Assembly: GCA_949752795.1 (NCBI GenBank) | Contig: OX457070.1 | Location: 39,643,185-39,707,184 of the forward strand | Direction of reading: 5' to 3' | Source of the DNA: Hyperoodon ampullatus | Taxonomy: Eukaryota > Chordata > Mammalia > Artiodactyla > Ziphiidae | DNA: 64,000 nt | Shown: piece by piece, positions 10,432-22,436 of the stretch | Position numbering within the stretch: position 1 is the stretch's first letter | Layout: every line of letters begins with the position of its first letter | Notes under the pieces: generated by a model | Told to the model about the DNA's origin: nothing | The model's input: the letters and a program-made list of their open reading frames with translations, nothing else | The model's database searches: none | Translations under genes and position numbers: made by a program

Positions 10432-10918
10432 ATGAGAGATGTTAGAGAACCGGCTGGAGTTTTCCTGTCTCCTAAGTTCTTGAAATAGAACCAGAATCCA
10501 TGTCTTCTGACCCTATCTCAGTGTCATTTCCACCACAATATTATATATAAAGATTATATATACCCATAAGCAATATAAACCCAACCCAACTGAAAACAAA
10601 CTTGCCTATGTTTGTTTTGTGATAAATTTACTATAGATATTCATAACGAGAAAAACTTCAAGAAATCTGCTTTACATGCTCTTCATTAATTTTTTGCAAC
10701 GTTATGCAGTTTTTTCCAAATTAGCAAAGTGCAAAGAATCAAGTCATTTATGCCATGAAAAGATTACATATTTAGTTTTTCAAATTAGTTAGCTAGGAGT
10801 AAATTATTTTTTACCTCTGCTGTTGGGGTTCAGGGAGCTAAAGAAAAGAAAAAAGAATTGTCTGATTAAATGAAAAAAATAGAATTATTATGTCATGAAA
10901 AGTTATTTCTCAACATCT
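10432..10918. other. unique AT-rich DNA, no gene seen
   Basis: No repeat or exon is recognised between the L1 border duplication and the next SINE. Confidence 0.5.
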
Positions 10919-10933
10919 CTTATTTTTCTTTTT

Positions 10934-11131
10934 TTTTTTGCGGTACGAGGGCTTCTCACTGTTGTGGCCCCTCCCACTGTGGAGCGCAGACTCCGGACGC
11001 GCAGGCTCAGCGGCCATGGCTCACGGGCCCAGCTGCTCCGCGGCATGTGGGATCTTCCCGGACCGGGGCACGAACCCGCGTCCCCTGCATCGACAGGCGG
11101 ACTCTCAACCACTGCGCCACCAGGGAAGCCC
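10934..11131 (-). mobile_element. CHR-type SINE
   Basis: This is a minus-strand copy: a T-run (reverse of the A-tail) leads into CGGTACGAGGGCTTCTCAC, and it ends at the reverse of the tRNA-like head (CTGCGCCACCAGGGAAGCC). Reverse-strand A and B boxes are present. A perfect 15-bp duplication, CTTATTTTTCTTTTT, flanks it (10919-10933 and 11132-11146). The long open frames across it on both strands are not genes. Confidence 0.95.
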
Positions 11132-11146
11132 CTTATTTTTCTTTTT

Positions 11147-12325
11147 GAAAGAAGTGAACCAAAGTCTCTCCATTTTGAGAAAAACAGAAGTATATCTTTT
11201 GTTTCTGATATTGTCTTCTTAAATAATATCTGAAACGGAATTCAAATCAATAACCCATTCCCTCTTCTGATTATACTAATGTTTCTTTAAAATACAGATG
11301 TGTTTCGAATGACTAAATCATATATAACTGGTTAGACTTTTTTTTAATGCTACAGGGGATTCAAGCATATTATTATACATGCAATGTTTTCCCAAGATTT
11401 AGCAAATGACTATCAAACACGAAAATACAGTTTAACAACTTAAAGTAAAAGAAATGTACATCATTAATTTAAATTCAATTAGCTGGCTGCATCCCAACAA
11501 ACGGCACTAGTTAAGTGCCTCAAGTGTGTGGTGTGGGAATTCCACTGGTCCAGCGAGCCCTTGATTTCTGTGAGCAGCTCAGCAGTTGTTTTGTTGCCCT
11601 GGAAAATAGATCCTTTCTCCCCACGCTGCACTCACAGCTTCTCAGGGCAGGGGGAAGATGGCACCAATTTGTTTACCCATGAATGCTTTTTTGAGAGGAG
11701 AGAGACCTCTGTGCTTCAATATTTTCCCCTTGGACAGAAACTTGGGGCGGAGGATGGGGGGGTACTTCGGTGTCATTTTACTGTTTTTATCTTTCTAGTT
11801 ATTTGAGAAGATTCTTCTACTTTCTAAGCTTAAATCCTAAGCAAAAAAAAAAAAAAAAAAAATTTCTGCACTATTACTCATTGTTATTTCCAGAAAAAAA
11901 CAGGTTATCAAAAAAATTCAGGATGGAAAGAAATCTCCAGAAATGTCCTCTGATTGCAGGTGTATTTCATCTGATACCTGGTGGATACAGTCAGTAGGGG
12001 AGGCTCTATGGTAGAGAATCAGAAAAATAGCTCCCTGTATATGCTGAGATTCCCCCTACACACACACAATCTCACACTAATTTTATATCATTGGTCTATG
12101 ACTGTACAAGGTTGTCCATGTTGAGTGAAAACAATACATCTACAATAATCCTTTGTTAACACATATATTCTTGGTGTGATACCCTTCATTGATTATCTTT
12201 TTTATGTGTATGATTCAATTTTCTCTTTCAATAAAGTCACTGCTTAGCCTTGATTTCATGGATGAGAAATGGGATATAAAAAAGCCACAAATTAGTAGCT
12301 GTGTCAGTGGCAATTACTGCAACAC
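11147..12325. other. unique DNA, no gene seen
   Basis: The stretch contains an A-run at about 11842-11861 without a recognisable retroelement upstream. No exon or named repeat was recognised. Confidence 0.45.
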
Positions 12326-12650
12326 AGTAAGAGCCCAGAGCTGTCAGAACCCCAAACTCAATGTCTTAAAACACTAAGCACTTATTATTGCTCACAAATC
12401 TACAGGTCAGCTGGGCGGTTCTGGTCTCTTCTGGGCTTCCTCTTATCAGCTGTGGGTTGGGTGGTCAGCTCTGCTGGTCAGGGCTGGGATCTCTCATGGA
12501 TTTAGGGGTCAGCTGAGGGTTGGCTGGTCTAGAACGACCTCATTCTTTTGTTTGATGGTTGGCTGATTTTTAACTAGGACAACAGGGGTGACTGGTCCAT
12601 CAACAGCACCCAGTAGGCTGGCCCAAGCTCTTTCACAGGGATCCAAGAGA
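12326..12650 (+). repeat. old interspersed repeat, family not assigned
   Basis: 'caatgtcttaaaacactaag' leads into 'cttattattgctcacaaatc' and then a Trp-rich-looking 'cagctgggcggttctggtct' block. This pattern recurs widely in mammalian genomes. I recognise it as a dispersed repeat but cannot name the family safely. No duplicated flanks were found. Confidence 0.5.
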
Positions 12651-12754
12651 ATGAGTGGAAGTTCAAGTCCTCTTGAGGTTTAGCCTCAGCTCTGGCACAT
12701 CTTTACCTCCCCTGAATTCCATCAGCAAAAGTAACTCACAGCATTAGAACTGAT

Positions 12755-13480
12755 TCAGGGGTAGAGGAAAGAGACTTTGTTTTTCACTGGGAGAAACCAC
12801 AGAGTCACGTTACAAAGGGCGTGGATACAGGGAGGTGTGAACATTTGGGCCATGTAAAAAGTCGTCCTATCACAATAGTTAATAGAATGTATGCAAAGCA
12901 TGCTCCATGAAGCACTGGTTCCATATGTTATTAATTGGTAGTTTGCAAAACAAGATACGTACACACATGTATAAAGGGAGCAGGGTGGATTTCCATGGCC
13001 AAATACAACTGGAAAACTGCATTTATCTGCAATCCCTAGAAATGAGCTCGCAGGGACAGTGGCTCCAGCTCTCTCCACAGGGGCAGCCATAACTCCCCAT
13101 AAGTTCAGAAGCTCCTTCTCCTCCCAGCAGCAGGGGATGCCTTGAGACACAATTTCCCAAAAGCTCCTGAAGTCTCCAGATACCAGGCAACTAGAATTTC
13201 CAGCAATTCCCCAATGGCTGGTGTCCAAGTTCAGACCGCTAGATATCTGAGCCCAGTTCTCTTCACTGAAGACTCTTCTCATGCTTACATCATATAAAGG
13301 GAGAGCAACAGGGTGGCAGATGCCTTTACAGGAAGACGGACGGCCCCTCAGAATATCCAGCTGTGCCCTGCCCCAGCACAGCGCTCTCAAATCTCCACAG
13401 GGATCTGAGAGAACAGGGGCCAGCACACCTGCTGAGATCCAGCACCAAATGACATTTGCTAGTATTTGCACGGAGGCCAT
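12755..13480 (-). other. 241-codon open frame, product unknown
   Basis: This is the longest intact open frame outside repeats. It starts with ATG GCC TCC (MASVQILANVIW) and stays open for 241 codons. The predicted chain is Cys- and Trp-rich with short hydrophobic patches. I recognise no domain, signal sequence or family. There is no visible splice context, polyadenylation signal or retrocopy hallmark tying it to an mRNA. Local base composition is somewhat GC-richer than the surroundings, which lengthens chance frames. I regard it as probably non-coding. Confidence 0.12.
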
Positions 13481-14099
13481 TGCATGAGCAGGTCAAACAC
13501 ACATTCTCAGGATTCTTTGATTCTTTACTGTAGAACCTGGTGCCTTTGGTGATAGACTCTCCAATACACAATATACTGTTTCCCAAGGTGTTTTGACTAA
13601 GAAACCTTTTTTCAAGGAACATCTTGCAGAATTGGTATTATATAGAATGCACTTTAGGAAATCATGTCTCACCTAAAGGATATATTTCAGTAAAATAAAT
13701 ACATCAAAAATGCAAATTCATAAAAATGCTCCTTATTTACTCACATGTTTATTCTGCTTTCAATCCCTTCTGACAGCCAAAATAAGCAACTACACAGAAG
13801 CAGCTAGAAAAGAATAAATAAGTTGAAGTTAGAAAAGGACAAGGCCAAGAAGGAAAACAGTTACAGCTGAAAGGTAAGATATCCCAGTGCCTGTTACATT
13901 TTACGCACCCCACAAAAAATGCATGGAAGCAGCATCTGTGCACAAAATTTAATTTGCATAAGTAAACAAAGAAAAGTAATAATATATTATTCATTCAACG
14001 AATCTTAGCTATGCCTCTACTATGTATAAGTCGCCTGGGTTACTGGGGACACACAATGAAGAAAACAGAGCCCTTGTCCTCAAAAGGCTTACGCTCTAG

Positions 14100-14312
14100 A
14101 GCAGGAGTCATCAAAGTAGGGCCCACGAGCCAAGTCCTACTTGCCTCCTGTTTTGGCAAATAAAGTTTATTAGAACGCAGCCACGCTCCTTTGTTTCTGC
14201 ATTGTCTACGGCTGCTTTATTGCTACAAAGGCAGAATAGTGTACTCGCTACAGAGACTGTATGGTTGGTAAGCCTAAAATATTTACTGTCCAGCCCTTTA
14301 CACGAAAACAAT
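14100..14312 (-). mobile_element. hAT-type DNA transposon fragment (copy 1)
   Basis: On the reverse strand this reads as the non-autonomous transposon with 'ctttacaggg..ggacagtaaa', 'gtagccgtagacaatgcag', 'aataaactttatttgcc' and 'gtgggccctactttgatgac' blocks, quoted in part. The same element occurs at 20297 (minus) and 40031 (plus). It has no coding capacity. Terminal CAG/CTG ends are degraded. Confidence 0.7.
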
Positions 14313-16260
14313 TTTCTGACTGCTTGAAGACTCTTGGTCTATCTTTAACTGCCCCAGCTTCGTGTTCTTTCCCTTAGAAAAAAAATTTTTTCTTATGGTT
14401 TCAATTATTTTTCCTATAGAAATGACTCTGTAATCTCTATACCCAGTCACAGGCACGGGAGCTATTTCTAGAATTTCTCAATCCATCCTATGAAGGCAAT
14501 TACCTGCTGTACCTACTCTTCTTTTTAGTCCTCTGTCAAGGTAAGAGTTGACATGTAGATTAGAGAGAAACACGAAATGTGACCATTCAGATTTGGCATA
14601 TAAAATACTTTAGTATTGCTCTAATAATATCTTGATTTACTTTGGAAATTCTCGAAGTGCTTCATCATAATTAGTTTCTTTACTTTAGTATGTCAGGGAA
14701 ATTTTTTAAAAAATCATTGATATTCTCACTGTCCAGTTGTGAAAGCAGATGCAAGAAAGTTAAGGGATTCACAAAAGAGCTTGATTCCCTGACAGTGGAA
14801 ATTACCCCCAAGTTTCAGCAACAAGCCTGCTCCTTCATTATTTCCCTTGCACAATCTAGACTTCCATTCAACTGGCCTTCCATGAATTTTCTCCTTCAGG
14901 CCCTAATTTCAATTTAGCTACTCCCTGTCCCCAGATGGTGCATGGCAAGAGGCATAGCCTATGCTCAGCACTATTATTATTAAGTGAAGAGATAATGTTG
15001 TAAAAGTCAGTGTTATTTTTCCCCCAAGAATTCCCAGAGAGAGTGTCTCTGCCTATGTGCTTCTCTAAGTCTCCATTAGACTGTTTGTTTCCTTGCTCCT
15101 TCTGCTTCCACTGCAGAAGTTGTTTCTGTCCCTACGTAAAGGTGACAGTGGTAAATGCAATCAGCCCTGGATGAGTACAAAGTCTCTAAGTCTGCCTTTT
15201 TTCTTCAGCAAAAGCACTTACTAAAGGAAAAGGTGGCTTCTCTCTACTAGCTCTGAAAAGCAAATTTCTAGGACTGTAGAGACTTCGGGAGTCTAAGAGA
15301 TTTTCATAAAAGAAATAGAAGCATGACTATTTTTCTCCTAGGACTGCTGTGTAGCTCTGAAACTTCGTTCACTCACTCCTTCCTCCATGTATTGTATTTC
15401 AATAAAAACTTAATAAACAGAATATTAAAGATTTGAAGAATTATACAAAGTATTCAATTTCTAACCCTGCCATTTATTTTATTTTTATGAGATATCAGGA
15501 CCAGTTTAATAACTATAATAAACATAAACTTTGACATTTATAACACTATTCACCAGATTAATACCAGGTAATATTTTCTAGAAGTGTCATTTTAATAGGA
15601 ATAAATGGATAAACAGATATGTCTTAGACTTACTCTACCAAGATTGCAGGAGCTCAATTTTTGAAAGCAAATTAACAACGAAAATCAATATTTTCCCTGT
15701 TATTTCCATATTCACTGAAAGAGTTTTACTAGTAGAAGACAGCAAAAGATATGTTCGTATTGGACCAGCCAATGCTGCCTTTGATGCATATTACAAAGAG
15801 AGAGTTCTTCTCACTCTATGAGTTTTATCCGATGGTTCTGGACTAGCTCCTATAGGTCTGTTTACAAAACCCCTTGCACATGCACATGAGCACAGTTGAT
15901 GACTAATATTATCAGATTCATCTGGGCAGAGGGCAGTACGATGTATTTTGTTATTAACATTTCTAATTTATCATTGCCCACTGCTCTCTTTCTTCCTATT
16001 TCCTGGTTAAGACTTTCCAAGATGTTGATGACTTCATAGAAGACCCAAAGACATAAAAAAGAATATCAAGAGAAATGGATGTTTCTTAGATGCTAAAGGG
16101 AGAGTAAAGAGGTTAGTATTCAGAAAATCGAACCACTTTAGATAAAGGCCACAAGTTGTCACACTGCAGAGGATGTGTAGTCCAGTACCTTGTAAGTTAC
16201 TTGGAATCCAAATATGTTTAAAACTCTCCAAACTTTATTTTACCAATGAATAATCCCTAA
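14313..16260. other. unique DNA, no gene seen
   Basis: This is about 1.9 kb of AT-rich DNA. I found no recognisable repeat, exon or RNA gene. Confidence 0.45.
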
Positions 16261-16480
16261 ACCATAGTAAGATATCATATTCACACATAAAATTGAAAAA
16301 AAAAACACTTTTATTAGTATCAAGGGTTAGTGAGGGTATGTGGAAATGGGGATTCCTCTACACTGCTGGTGGGAGTTAAAATTGTTGTAGAAACTTTGGA
16401 GATCAATTTTGCAGCACTGATCACAATTTAAAATACGCATATGCCGCAGAATAGCAAATTCATTTTTCACCGTCTAATTT
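16261..16480 (+). repeat. old L1 ORF2 3' fragment
   Basis: 'gatatcatattcacacataa', 'ggttagtgagggtatgtgga', 'acactgctggtgggagttaa' and 'gttgtagaaactttggagat' follow the order of the C-terminal part of L1 ORF2. Divergence is far higher than in the 3340-10323 copy, so this is a separate and much older insertion. Confidence 0.72.
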
Positions 16481-16679
16481 CTTACATAACTACAAAGAGT
16501 GCCTCTAGGAGCTAAGAGCGGCCAGCAAGGAAAAGGAAAATGGGGATCCCAGTTAACAAACTCAGAAAATTATTTCTTCCAACAACCAGTAAGCTTGGAA
16601 GAGGACCCCTAACCCCAGATCATAACTGACACCTTGATTCAGCTCAGTGAGACCCTAAGTAATTAGAGAATCCAGCCAC

Positions 16680-16716
16680 GTCAAGCCTTTTCTTTTTTTC
16701 TTTTTTTTTCTTTTGT
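16680..16716 (+). repeat. T-rich low-complexity run
   Basis: CTTTTCTTTTTTTCTTTTTTTTTCTTTTG is a pyrimidine-only tract, shown here by position and composition. No insertion hallmark surrounds it. Confidence 0.8.
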
Positions 16717-17059
16717 CATACAAGATAACTCACAGGATCCAGGGAATAAGACATGGATGTCTGGGCGGGGGTACATTTTCAACTGACCACAGATGCTTAT
16801 TGAATATAGTATATTTACTTTACATAGTATATATACCATAAAAGACGGAATGTCATCTACCCCCTAATTGAAGCACAATCTTTGCAGGGGTATGGAGAAA
16901 ATAAAACTCACTCCCAGTTGAGAACAGCAGAAGCTGTTAAAGAAAGGGAAGTGTAAAGTATGCTCTGAAAATAAGTATGGATTTAAAGGCAGGAGCAGGT
17001 AGAGGGAAATTCCTAACTAATGGAAGATTTGGATAGAAGCTATAGAAGGGGATAAGCTT

Positions 17060-17290
17060 GGCAGGTAGGTTGCAGCATTGGCTTAGAACCTTGGGTTCTA
17101 AAACCAGATTCCTGGGTTTGAATCGCACTTTGCCTTTCTCCAGCTGTGTGTTTTTGACCTCTCTGTACATCAAATTGTTCATGTTCACAATGGATATACC
17201 AGCATCTAACTCATAGGGGTTTGGTTTTGTTACAATGCTTAAGGTACTACAAAAAATATTTGTATAGTATGGAATATAAGCTGCTATTGT
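17060..17290 (+). repeat. MIR SINE fragment
   Basis: 'accagattcctgggtttgaa' then 'tccagctgtgtgtttttgac' and 'ctctctgtacatcaa' follow the head-to-tail order of MIR on the plus strand. The tail end is very degraded. Confidence 0.72.
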
Positions 17291-17519
17291 CACCTCTAAA
17301 TATCTAATATTTCCTTATTGCTTATGCTTTTTGATTAATTGCCTCAAACCCCTTCAGAAATAGGTAGGTATAAGTACAAGTCTTACATGAGTTACTGAGA
17401 AGAACTAAAGTTTCTCAAATGAGTCATTTTCTTTACTACTTGCAGTCCATGCCCTATAGAACCCTAAGATGAAACTGTAATGATGAAACTCCACCATGGT
17501 ATTTTTAGCTGCAGAATCT

Positions 17520-17644
17520 TCAACTAGGGAGGCTTTGCAGATATGTTTAAGTGAAGGGTCTTTATGAGATAGGGAGATTACCCTGGATTATCCAAGTGAA
17601 CCCTAAAGGCAATTGCATGTATTCTTGTAAGAAGGAGAAGGAGA

Positions 17645-17696
<52 letters not shown>

Positions 17697-17968
17697 AAGA
17701 GTCAGTCTGACAATGGAGGCAGAAACTGGAGTGATGCAGCCCCAAGTCAAGGAATGCTGGCAACCACAAGAAGCTGAAAGGCATAGTGAATGGATTTTCC
17801 CCCAGAGCTTCCAGAGGGAGCATAGCCCTGCTGACATCTTGATTTAGGTCCAGTAACATAGACTTTGGACTTTTGGCCTCCAGAACTATGATACAATAAA
17901 TTTATGTTGCTTTAATCCACTCAAGAGTGTGCCAATTTGTTTCAGCAGCCACAGGAAACGAATACAGA
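17520..17968 (+). mobile_element. MLT1-type LTR (MaLR)
   Basis: This is a solo LTR of the mammalian MaLR group. Recognisable blocks, quoted in part, are 'gaggctttgcagatatg', 'gggagattaccctggattat', 'ccaagtcaaggaatgctgg', 'cagagcttccagagggagca', 'gacatcttgatttaggtcca' and 'gcctccagaactatgataca', followed by AATAAATTTATGTTG, where AATAAA is the LTR polyadenylation signal. It ends 'aggaaacgaatacag'. A CA microsatellite has grown inside it. No internal retroviral-like coding region is attached. Confidence 0.85.
17653..17692. repeat. (CA)n microsatellite, about 20 units
   Basis: This is an uninterrupted AC dinucleotide run preceded by a short imperfect ACACAT. It lies inside the MLT1 LTR. Length is likely to vary between individuals. 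The open frames crossing it are artefacts of the repeat. Confidence 0.97.
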
Positions 17969-18243
17969 ATTATTCAATATTTTAAAAATAATTTATTAAA
18001 ATCAATTAAATAATTACTTTTCACTTTTAAACTGGATCTTTGGGCACAGAATCCTGAATAATGAAACTATTATAAAGAGGTAATTCTATATTATGTATTT
18101 GGCTAACTGTAGCAAAAAGTCGTGATTTAATCATAGGATATTATGAAAGGAAAAAAAGAATCTGTGAGCATGTGTAATGTTAGTTCAACTTTCTGTTTGC
18201 AGTTAAGGAGCATGTTGTTATCTGCCACTAAAAGTAGAAACAA

Positions 18244-18456
18244 GGGCTTCCCTGGTGGCGCAGTGGTTGAGGGTCCGCCTGCCGATGCAGGGGACATGGG
18301 TTCGTGCCCCGGTCCGGGAAGATCCTACAAGCAGCGGAGCAGCTAGGCCCGTGAGCCATGGCCGCTGAGCCTGTGCGTCCGGAGCCTGTGCTCCGCAACG
18401 GGAGAGGCCACAACAGTGAGAGGCCCGCGTACCGGAAAAAAAAAAAAAAAAAAAAA
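18244..18456 (+). mobile_element. CHR-type SINE
   Basis: This is a complete plus-strand copy: head GGGCTTCCCTGGTGGCGCAG, B box GGGTTCGTGCCCC, distal module ending GAGGCCCGCGTACC, then about 22 A. A perfect 14-bp duplication, AAAAGTAGAAACAA, flanks it (18230-18243 and 18457-18470). The long pure A-tail suggests a young insertion. Confidence 0.96.
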
Positions 18457-18470
18457 AAAAGTAGAAACAA

Positions 18471-19753
18471 AAATTTCAAACAAAACACAAATTTTAGCTT
18501 TTATTGTACTGCTTCCAATAAATGGGTACATGAGCTTGCTTCAAGGTTCAGTGATCAGTTTCATTTCTCACCAAAAATATCTCTATTTATTTCTTCTGGT
18601 AGAAAAATAAAATGAACAATTGTATAAACCCCAAAGGTACCCACCGAAAAGAATTACATAAAAAAGACTGGCACTTTCAGAGAAAGACTGATGCTCTTTA
18701 TTCTCAAGTACTAAGATTTATTCCAGAGGACATCTAGTATTTCTTAAATCCTTAATAACTGAAATATCTTCAACTATTTTCTAAGTTAAATATAAGATCT
18801 CTGTAACTTAAAAAAAGAAGTCATTTTATAAGACTTTGATCATTACAAAATTAATATTGCACGTACAATGAAACACTGGAGCGAGTTTATAATAAAAAAC
18901 TTCAATACACCCTGTAAGTGCTGCCAAAATAAGCAGGAAGTTGCTTTTCATTTGAGCAGTCAAATTTTTCTTCTGTCTGCAAACAGATCAAAATTCAGGA
19001 CATTTCACTACTGGAGAATCTCTAATGAGTGGGTAGTAAAATACCCACCTTTCTGACTGCCACTGGATATCAAAAAATTACTCACTTCTGAGTCATAATT
19101 ACCCACCAAAAATTTAGATCAAGTGGTCGTCACGTCAGCCAAATTAGTACCTGACAAGGAATGCTTTTGGCAAGGTTGGCAGCTGAGAAACAGGAAGTGA
19201 GTTGCCAAATATTATTAAAACTTGAAAATAACAGCCTTAAAGTTGTGTAACCTACCATTCAAATACTCAAAAACCACTACAGAGAGAAAAATCACACCTG
19301 CACAGAAGGGACACTCAGGGAGCCAGTGGAGGAGAAGCAGCAAAGGAACTGTCACCTAATCTTCACTCACCCAAAGGGCCACGGCCAGTTTCCTGCTGGG
19401 TCATTATTATCACTGTCTTTTCAAATGTGACGAAGTCTTGTAATGGTATTTGGAAGGAGGTGGAAGTTCCAGATGTTTGTTTACAACTGACTCTGAGGGC
19501 CACAACTGCTTTCCGAAAAACTCTTGCCAGTAGTTGGATTGCTTCCGAAGCTGGATACAGTCCGGGGTTTACATTTCTTCATGGCCAACAAAGATGGCAG
19601 CAGGCTCAGCTTAGATTCTGACCAGGCACCTCACGTGACTCAAGTCTTCACGTGTGAGGAAACTTGACGTGGATCAACCACCTCAGCTTGTCTTTGTCTT
19701 GGTGCTGAGTGTCATCTGGAAGTGGATGGAGAACTCTCAGGAGAATTGAGTGG
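18471..19753. other. unique DNA, no gene seen
   Basis: No recognisable repeat or exon lies between two CHR SINEs. The region 19260-19700 is more GC-rich than its surroundings, but no motif decides a function. Confidence 0.45.
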
Positions 19754-19762
19754 TCTCTTGAT

Positions 19763-19971
19763 TTTTTTTTTTTGTGTGTGGTACGTGGGCCTCTTACTGT
19801 TGTGGCCTCTCCCATTGTGGAGCACAGGCTCCGGACGCGCAGGCTCAGCGGCCATGGCTCACCGGCCCAGCCGCTCCGCAGCATGTGGGATCTTCGTGGA
19901 CCGGGGCATGAACCCGTGTCCCCTGCATCGGCAGGAAGACTCTCAACCATTGCGCCACCAGGGAAGCCCTA
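19763..19971 (-). mobile_element. CHR-type SINE
   Basis: This is a minus-strand copy with a T-run, GTGGTACGTGGGCCTCTTAC, and the reversed tRNA-like head ending GCGCCACCAGGGAAGCCC. A 9-bp duplication, TCTCTTGAT, flanks it (19754-19762 and 19972-19980). Confidence 0.94.
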
Positions 19972-20296
19972 TCTCTTGATATTTTGACTTTAAATTAGTC
20001 TCCCGGAGTCATTGAAATTCAATTTTTTTTGTTTGAACATTATTTTTGGTAGGATCATTGCAGTATTCACTCACCACGCAATCCATATTCCTATAACTCA
20101 ACTTGAACATTACAAATATAGGCAGTGAATTCTGAGTTATATTGTCAATTATTTTTTCTTGATCCATATATAGTATGTGTGATCAAAAACACCAATAATA
20201 CTATTCATTAAGGACTGCTCTCACCATTCCAAAGACTTCAGCCAAATGGTCTTTTGTCAGAAGATTTGAAAAACAGCAAGCATTGAATCAGATCAG

Positions 20297-20470
20297 AAGT
20301 CACCAAACTAGGGCCCACGGGCTAAATCTAGCCTAGTCCATTTGCTTACATATTGTATGTGGTTACTTTCCTTGCTACAATGGCTGCAGAGTTGAGTAGC
20401 TGTAGCAGAGACAACAAAGCAGAAAATATTTACTATCTCACTCTTTACATATACAAAATTGCCAACCGGA
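20297..20470 (-). mobile_element. hAT-type DNA transposon fragment (copy 2)
   Basis: This is a shorter, more decayed relative of the element at 14100. It shares 'caccaaactagggcccacgg', 'caatggctgcagagttgag' and 'gcagaaaatatttactatct' blocks. The AATAAAACTTTATT block in the middle is deleted. Confidence 0.65.
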
Positions 20471-22154
20471 CAAATTGCACTGGATAATGGCATGGGTATT
20501 ATTTGGACTGAAGTCTTTACCACAGGATCATTCTCTGGTTTGTGTATCATTATTGTCTAAGACTCTCTTGACTGTATTCAAGACCCTCTATGATTGGGTG
20601 CCTTGTCCTATTACACTAACACTAATGTCCAGTCCTAGTCTATACTGTGTTCCCTGAACAAACTACACACGTTTACACTTGAATATTATTGCTGAGCTCC
20701 AGGGGTACAAAGTCTATTAAGATTTGGTTCCTATCTGTAAAGCAGAAGGTCATTACCTAGAAAGCACAGTGTCTGTGTCAGCACAGTTGTCACCTACATG
20801 TGTACCTTACAAGTAGTTGAAATAAACTGAAATGAATTAAAATATACAAAGAGAATTATTGATATAAGTGTACATTATGTTCCATCTGGCATCACCTCCA
20901 AACCAGGTCTTCTTTGTACCACAATCTTGCAGGAGAAACTCCTTGATAAATCTTTGAGAAGTTTACTTAACAGCATTTTCTAAGTTCAAGTCACACAGCA
21001 AAATTAATCTACATTATTTGAAACATTTTACTAAGTTACTTTTTCTGTATAGGTCTTGGAAATTTTTCTTTCTTTTGAGAGAGAGAGTGGGGGGAGGGAG
21101 AGGGAGAGGGAGAGGGAGAGAGAAATATAGGACTGACATTAAGGACTGCTTTGTTTTGGTTACGGATAATTATTTGTGCCATGTCAGAGATTCCATTATG
21201 ATATTTCTTGATATAGTAACATTACTGGTACTGCATTTTTCTCCTGAGGTGATACTTGGGGGTCCACTTATGAAATTGTGTTTAAATGAAGACTAATTAA
21301 TTGTAAAAGGACCTCTTAGCAAAGATTGCTCAAATTAAATAATAATTACCAAATATTCTCTTCACTTTATGCTATGTAGACTCAGCCTCTAAGTTTCACC
21401 AAGCTCTTAAAATGTCAGTTCTGGCTGGTAATTACTCAATCATCTCTTTCTTCAGTGGTATAAACTCCTCAGGTTTTTCACTGTTCCTTAAGAAAAAAAA
21501 AAAAAGAATTTCACCTTTGATTTTCATCTAGACATGTATCACCTAAGGGCTGCAGGCATTTCTAGTTCCACAACTCATCTGAAATACTCCTGACTGCATG
21601 AAGAAAATCATTGGTGTTGCTCTCAGGAATCTAAAAGATATTGCTACTATAAGTTTGGTTTCAAACTGGAACCCTAGACCTTTCTGGCACTGAGACTTGA
21701 ATACTTTTACCAACTGTGACTATTATGGAATGTTAAAAAAAATGAGTCTGTTAAGTATTAAGTAGAAAGGAGGAATTTCCAGTGACTTTTAATGAAAATG
21801 CACATGTTATTTCGGATCTGTTCTAGAAGCAAAGTCCTTGTCTTTGGGACAAGTGTCATAATCATTCCATGAGCCTTCACCAAGTCTAACTGTACCTGGG
21901 TGCAAAGTAGCTGGCTTGTCTTCATGACAAACTTGTGTAGTATCCATGTCACTTATCTAAGTGTGAAGGGCATATACTATTTGGGGAGTTATAGCAAAGT
22001 GATTTCCTAAACTCTTAGCAAAGAACAGAACCAACTCCAAGAACTCATTAAAATATACTTAACTTGAAGCTGAAATAAAAGTTTCATGAGCAAAGGAGGG
22101 TTGAGGTGGGGGACGGTATAAGCATCACATATCCAGCTCTATAAATAATTCTTA
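20471..22154. other. unique DNA with a GA-rich tract
   Basis: No gene is recognised. A purine tract, GAGAGAGAGTGGGGGGAGGG then repeated GGGAGA, lies at about 21077-21123. An A-run is at 21492-21504. Confidence 0.5.
21077..21123. repeat. GA-rich simple repeat
   Basis: This is an almost pure purine strand built from GAGAGA and GGGAGA units. Confidence 0.9.
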
Positions 22155-22436
22155 GATTGAGATGAGGTCATGAGTAGAATCCTCATGATGGAATCAGTGT
22201 CTTTATAAAAAGAGACATCAGAGGGCTTGCTCTCTCTCACACCCTCTCTCTGCCACATGAGGACCTAGCAAGAAGGTGGCCATCTACAAACCAGGAAGAG
22301 TGCTCTCAACAGAACATGGCCCTGCTGGCAGCCTGATCTCAGACTTCCAGCTTGAGAACTAGAAGAAATAAATTTCTGTTGTTAAAGCCACCCAGTCTAT
22401 GGTATTTTGTTATGGCGGTTCGAGCTGACTAAGACA
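22155..22436 (+). mobile_element. MST-type LTR (MaLR), 5' incomplete
   Basis: 'gatgaggtcatgagtagaat', 'gccacatgaggacctagcaa', 'gaaggtggccatctacaaac', 'caggaagagtgctctcaaca' and GAAATAAATTTCTGTTG follow the order of an MST/THE1-group LTR, ending 'gttcgagctgactaagaca'. It contains the usual AATAAA. The first part of the LTR is missing or unrecognisable. Confidence 0.82.

Noticed and set aside
11842..11861. Run of A as the tail of a processed retrocopy
   Set aside because: No coding or repeat sequence is recognisable upstream and no duplicated flank was seen.
17551..17859. Frames with His-Thr or Cys-Val repeats
   Set aside because: They are translations of the CA microsatellite within the MLT1 LTR.
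18244..18330. tRNA-like head with A and B boxes, a possible tRNA gene
   Set aside because: It is the tRNA-derived head of a CHR SINE; the anticodon arm and acceptor pairing are degraded and an A-tail and target-site duplication follow.
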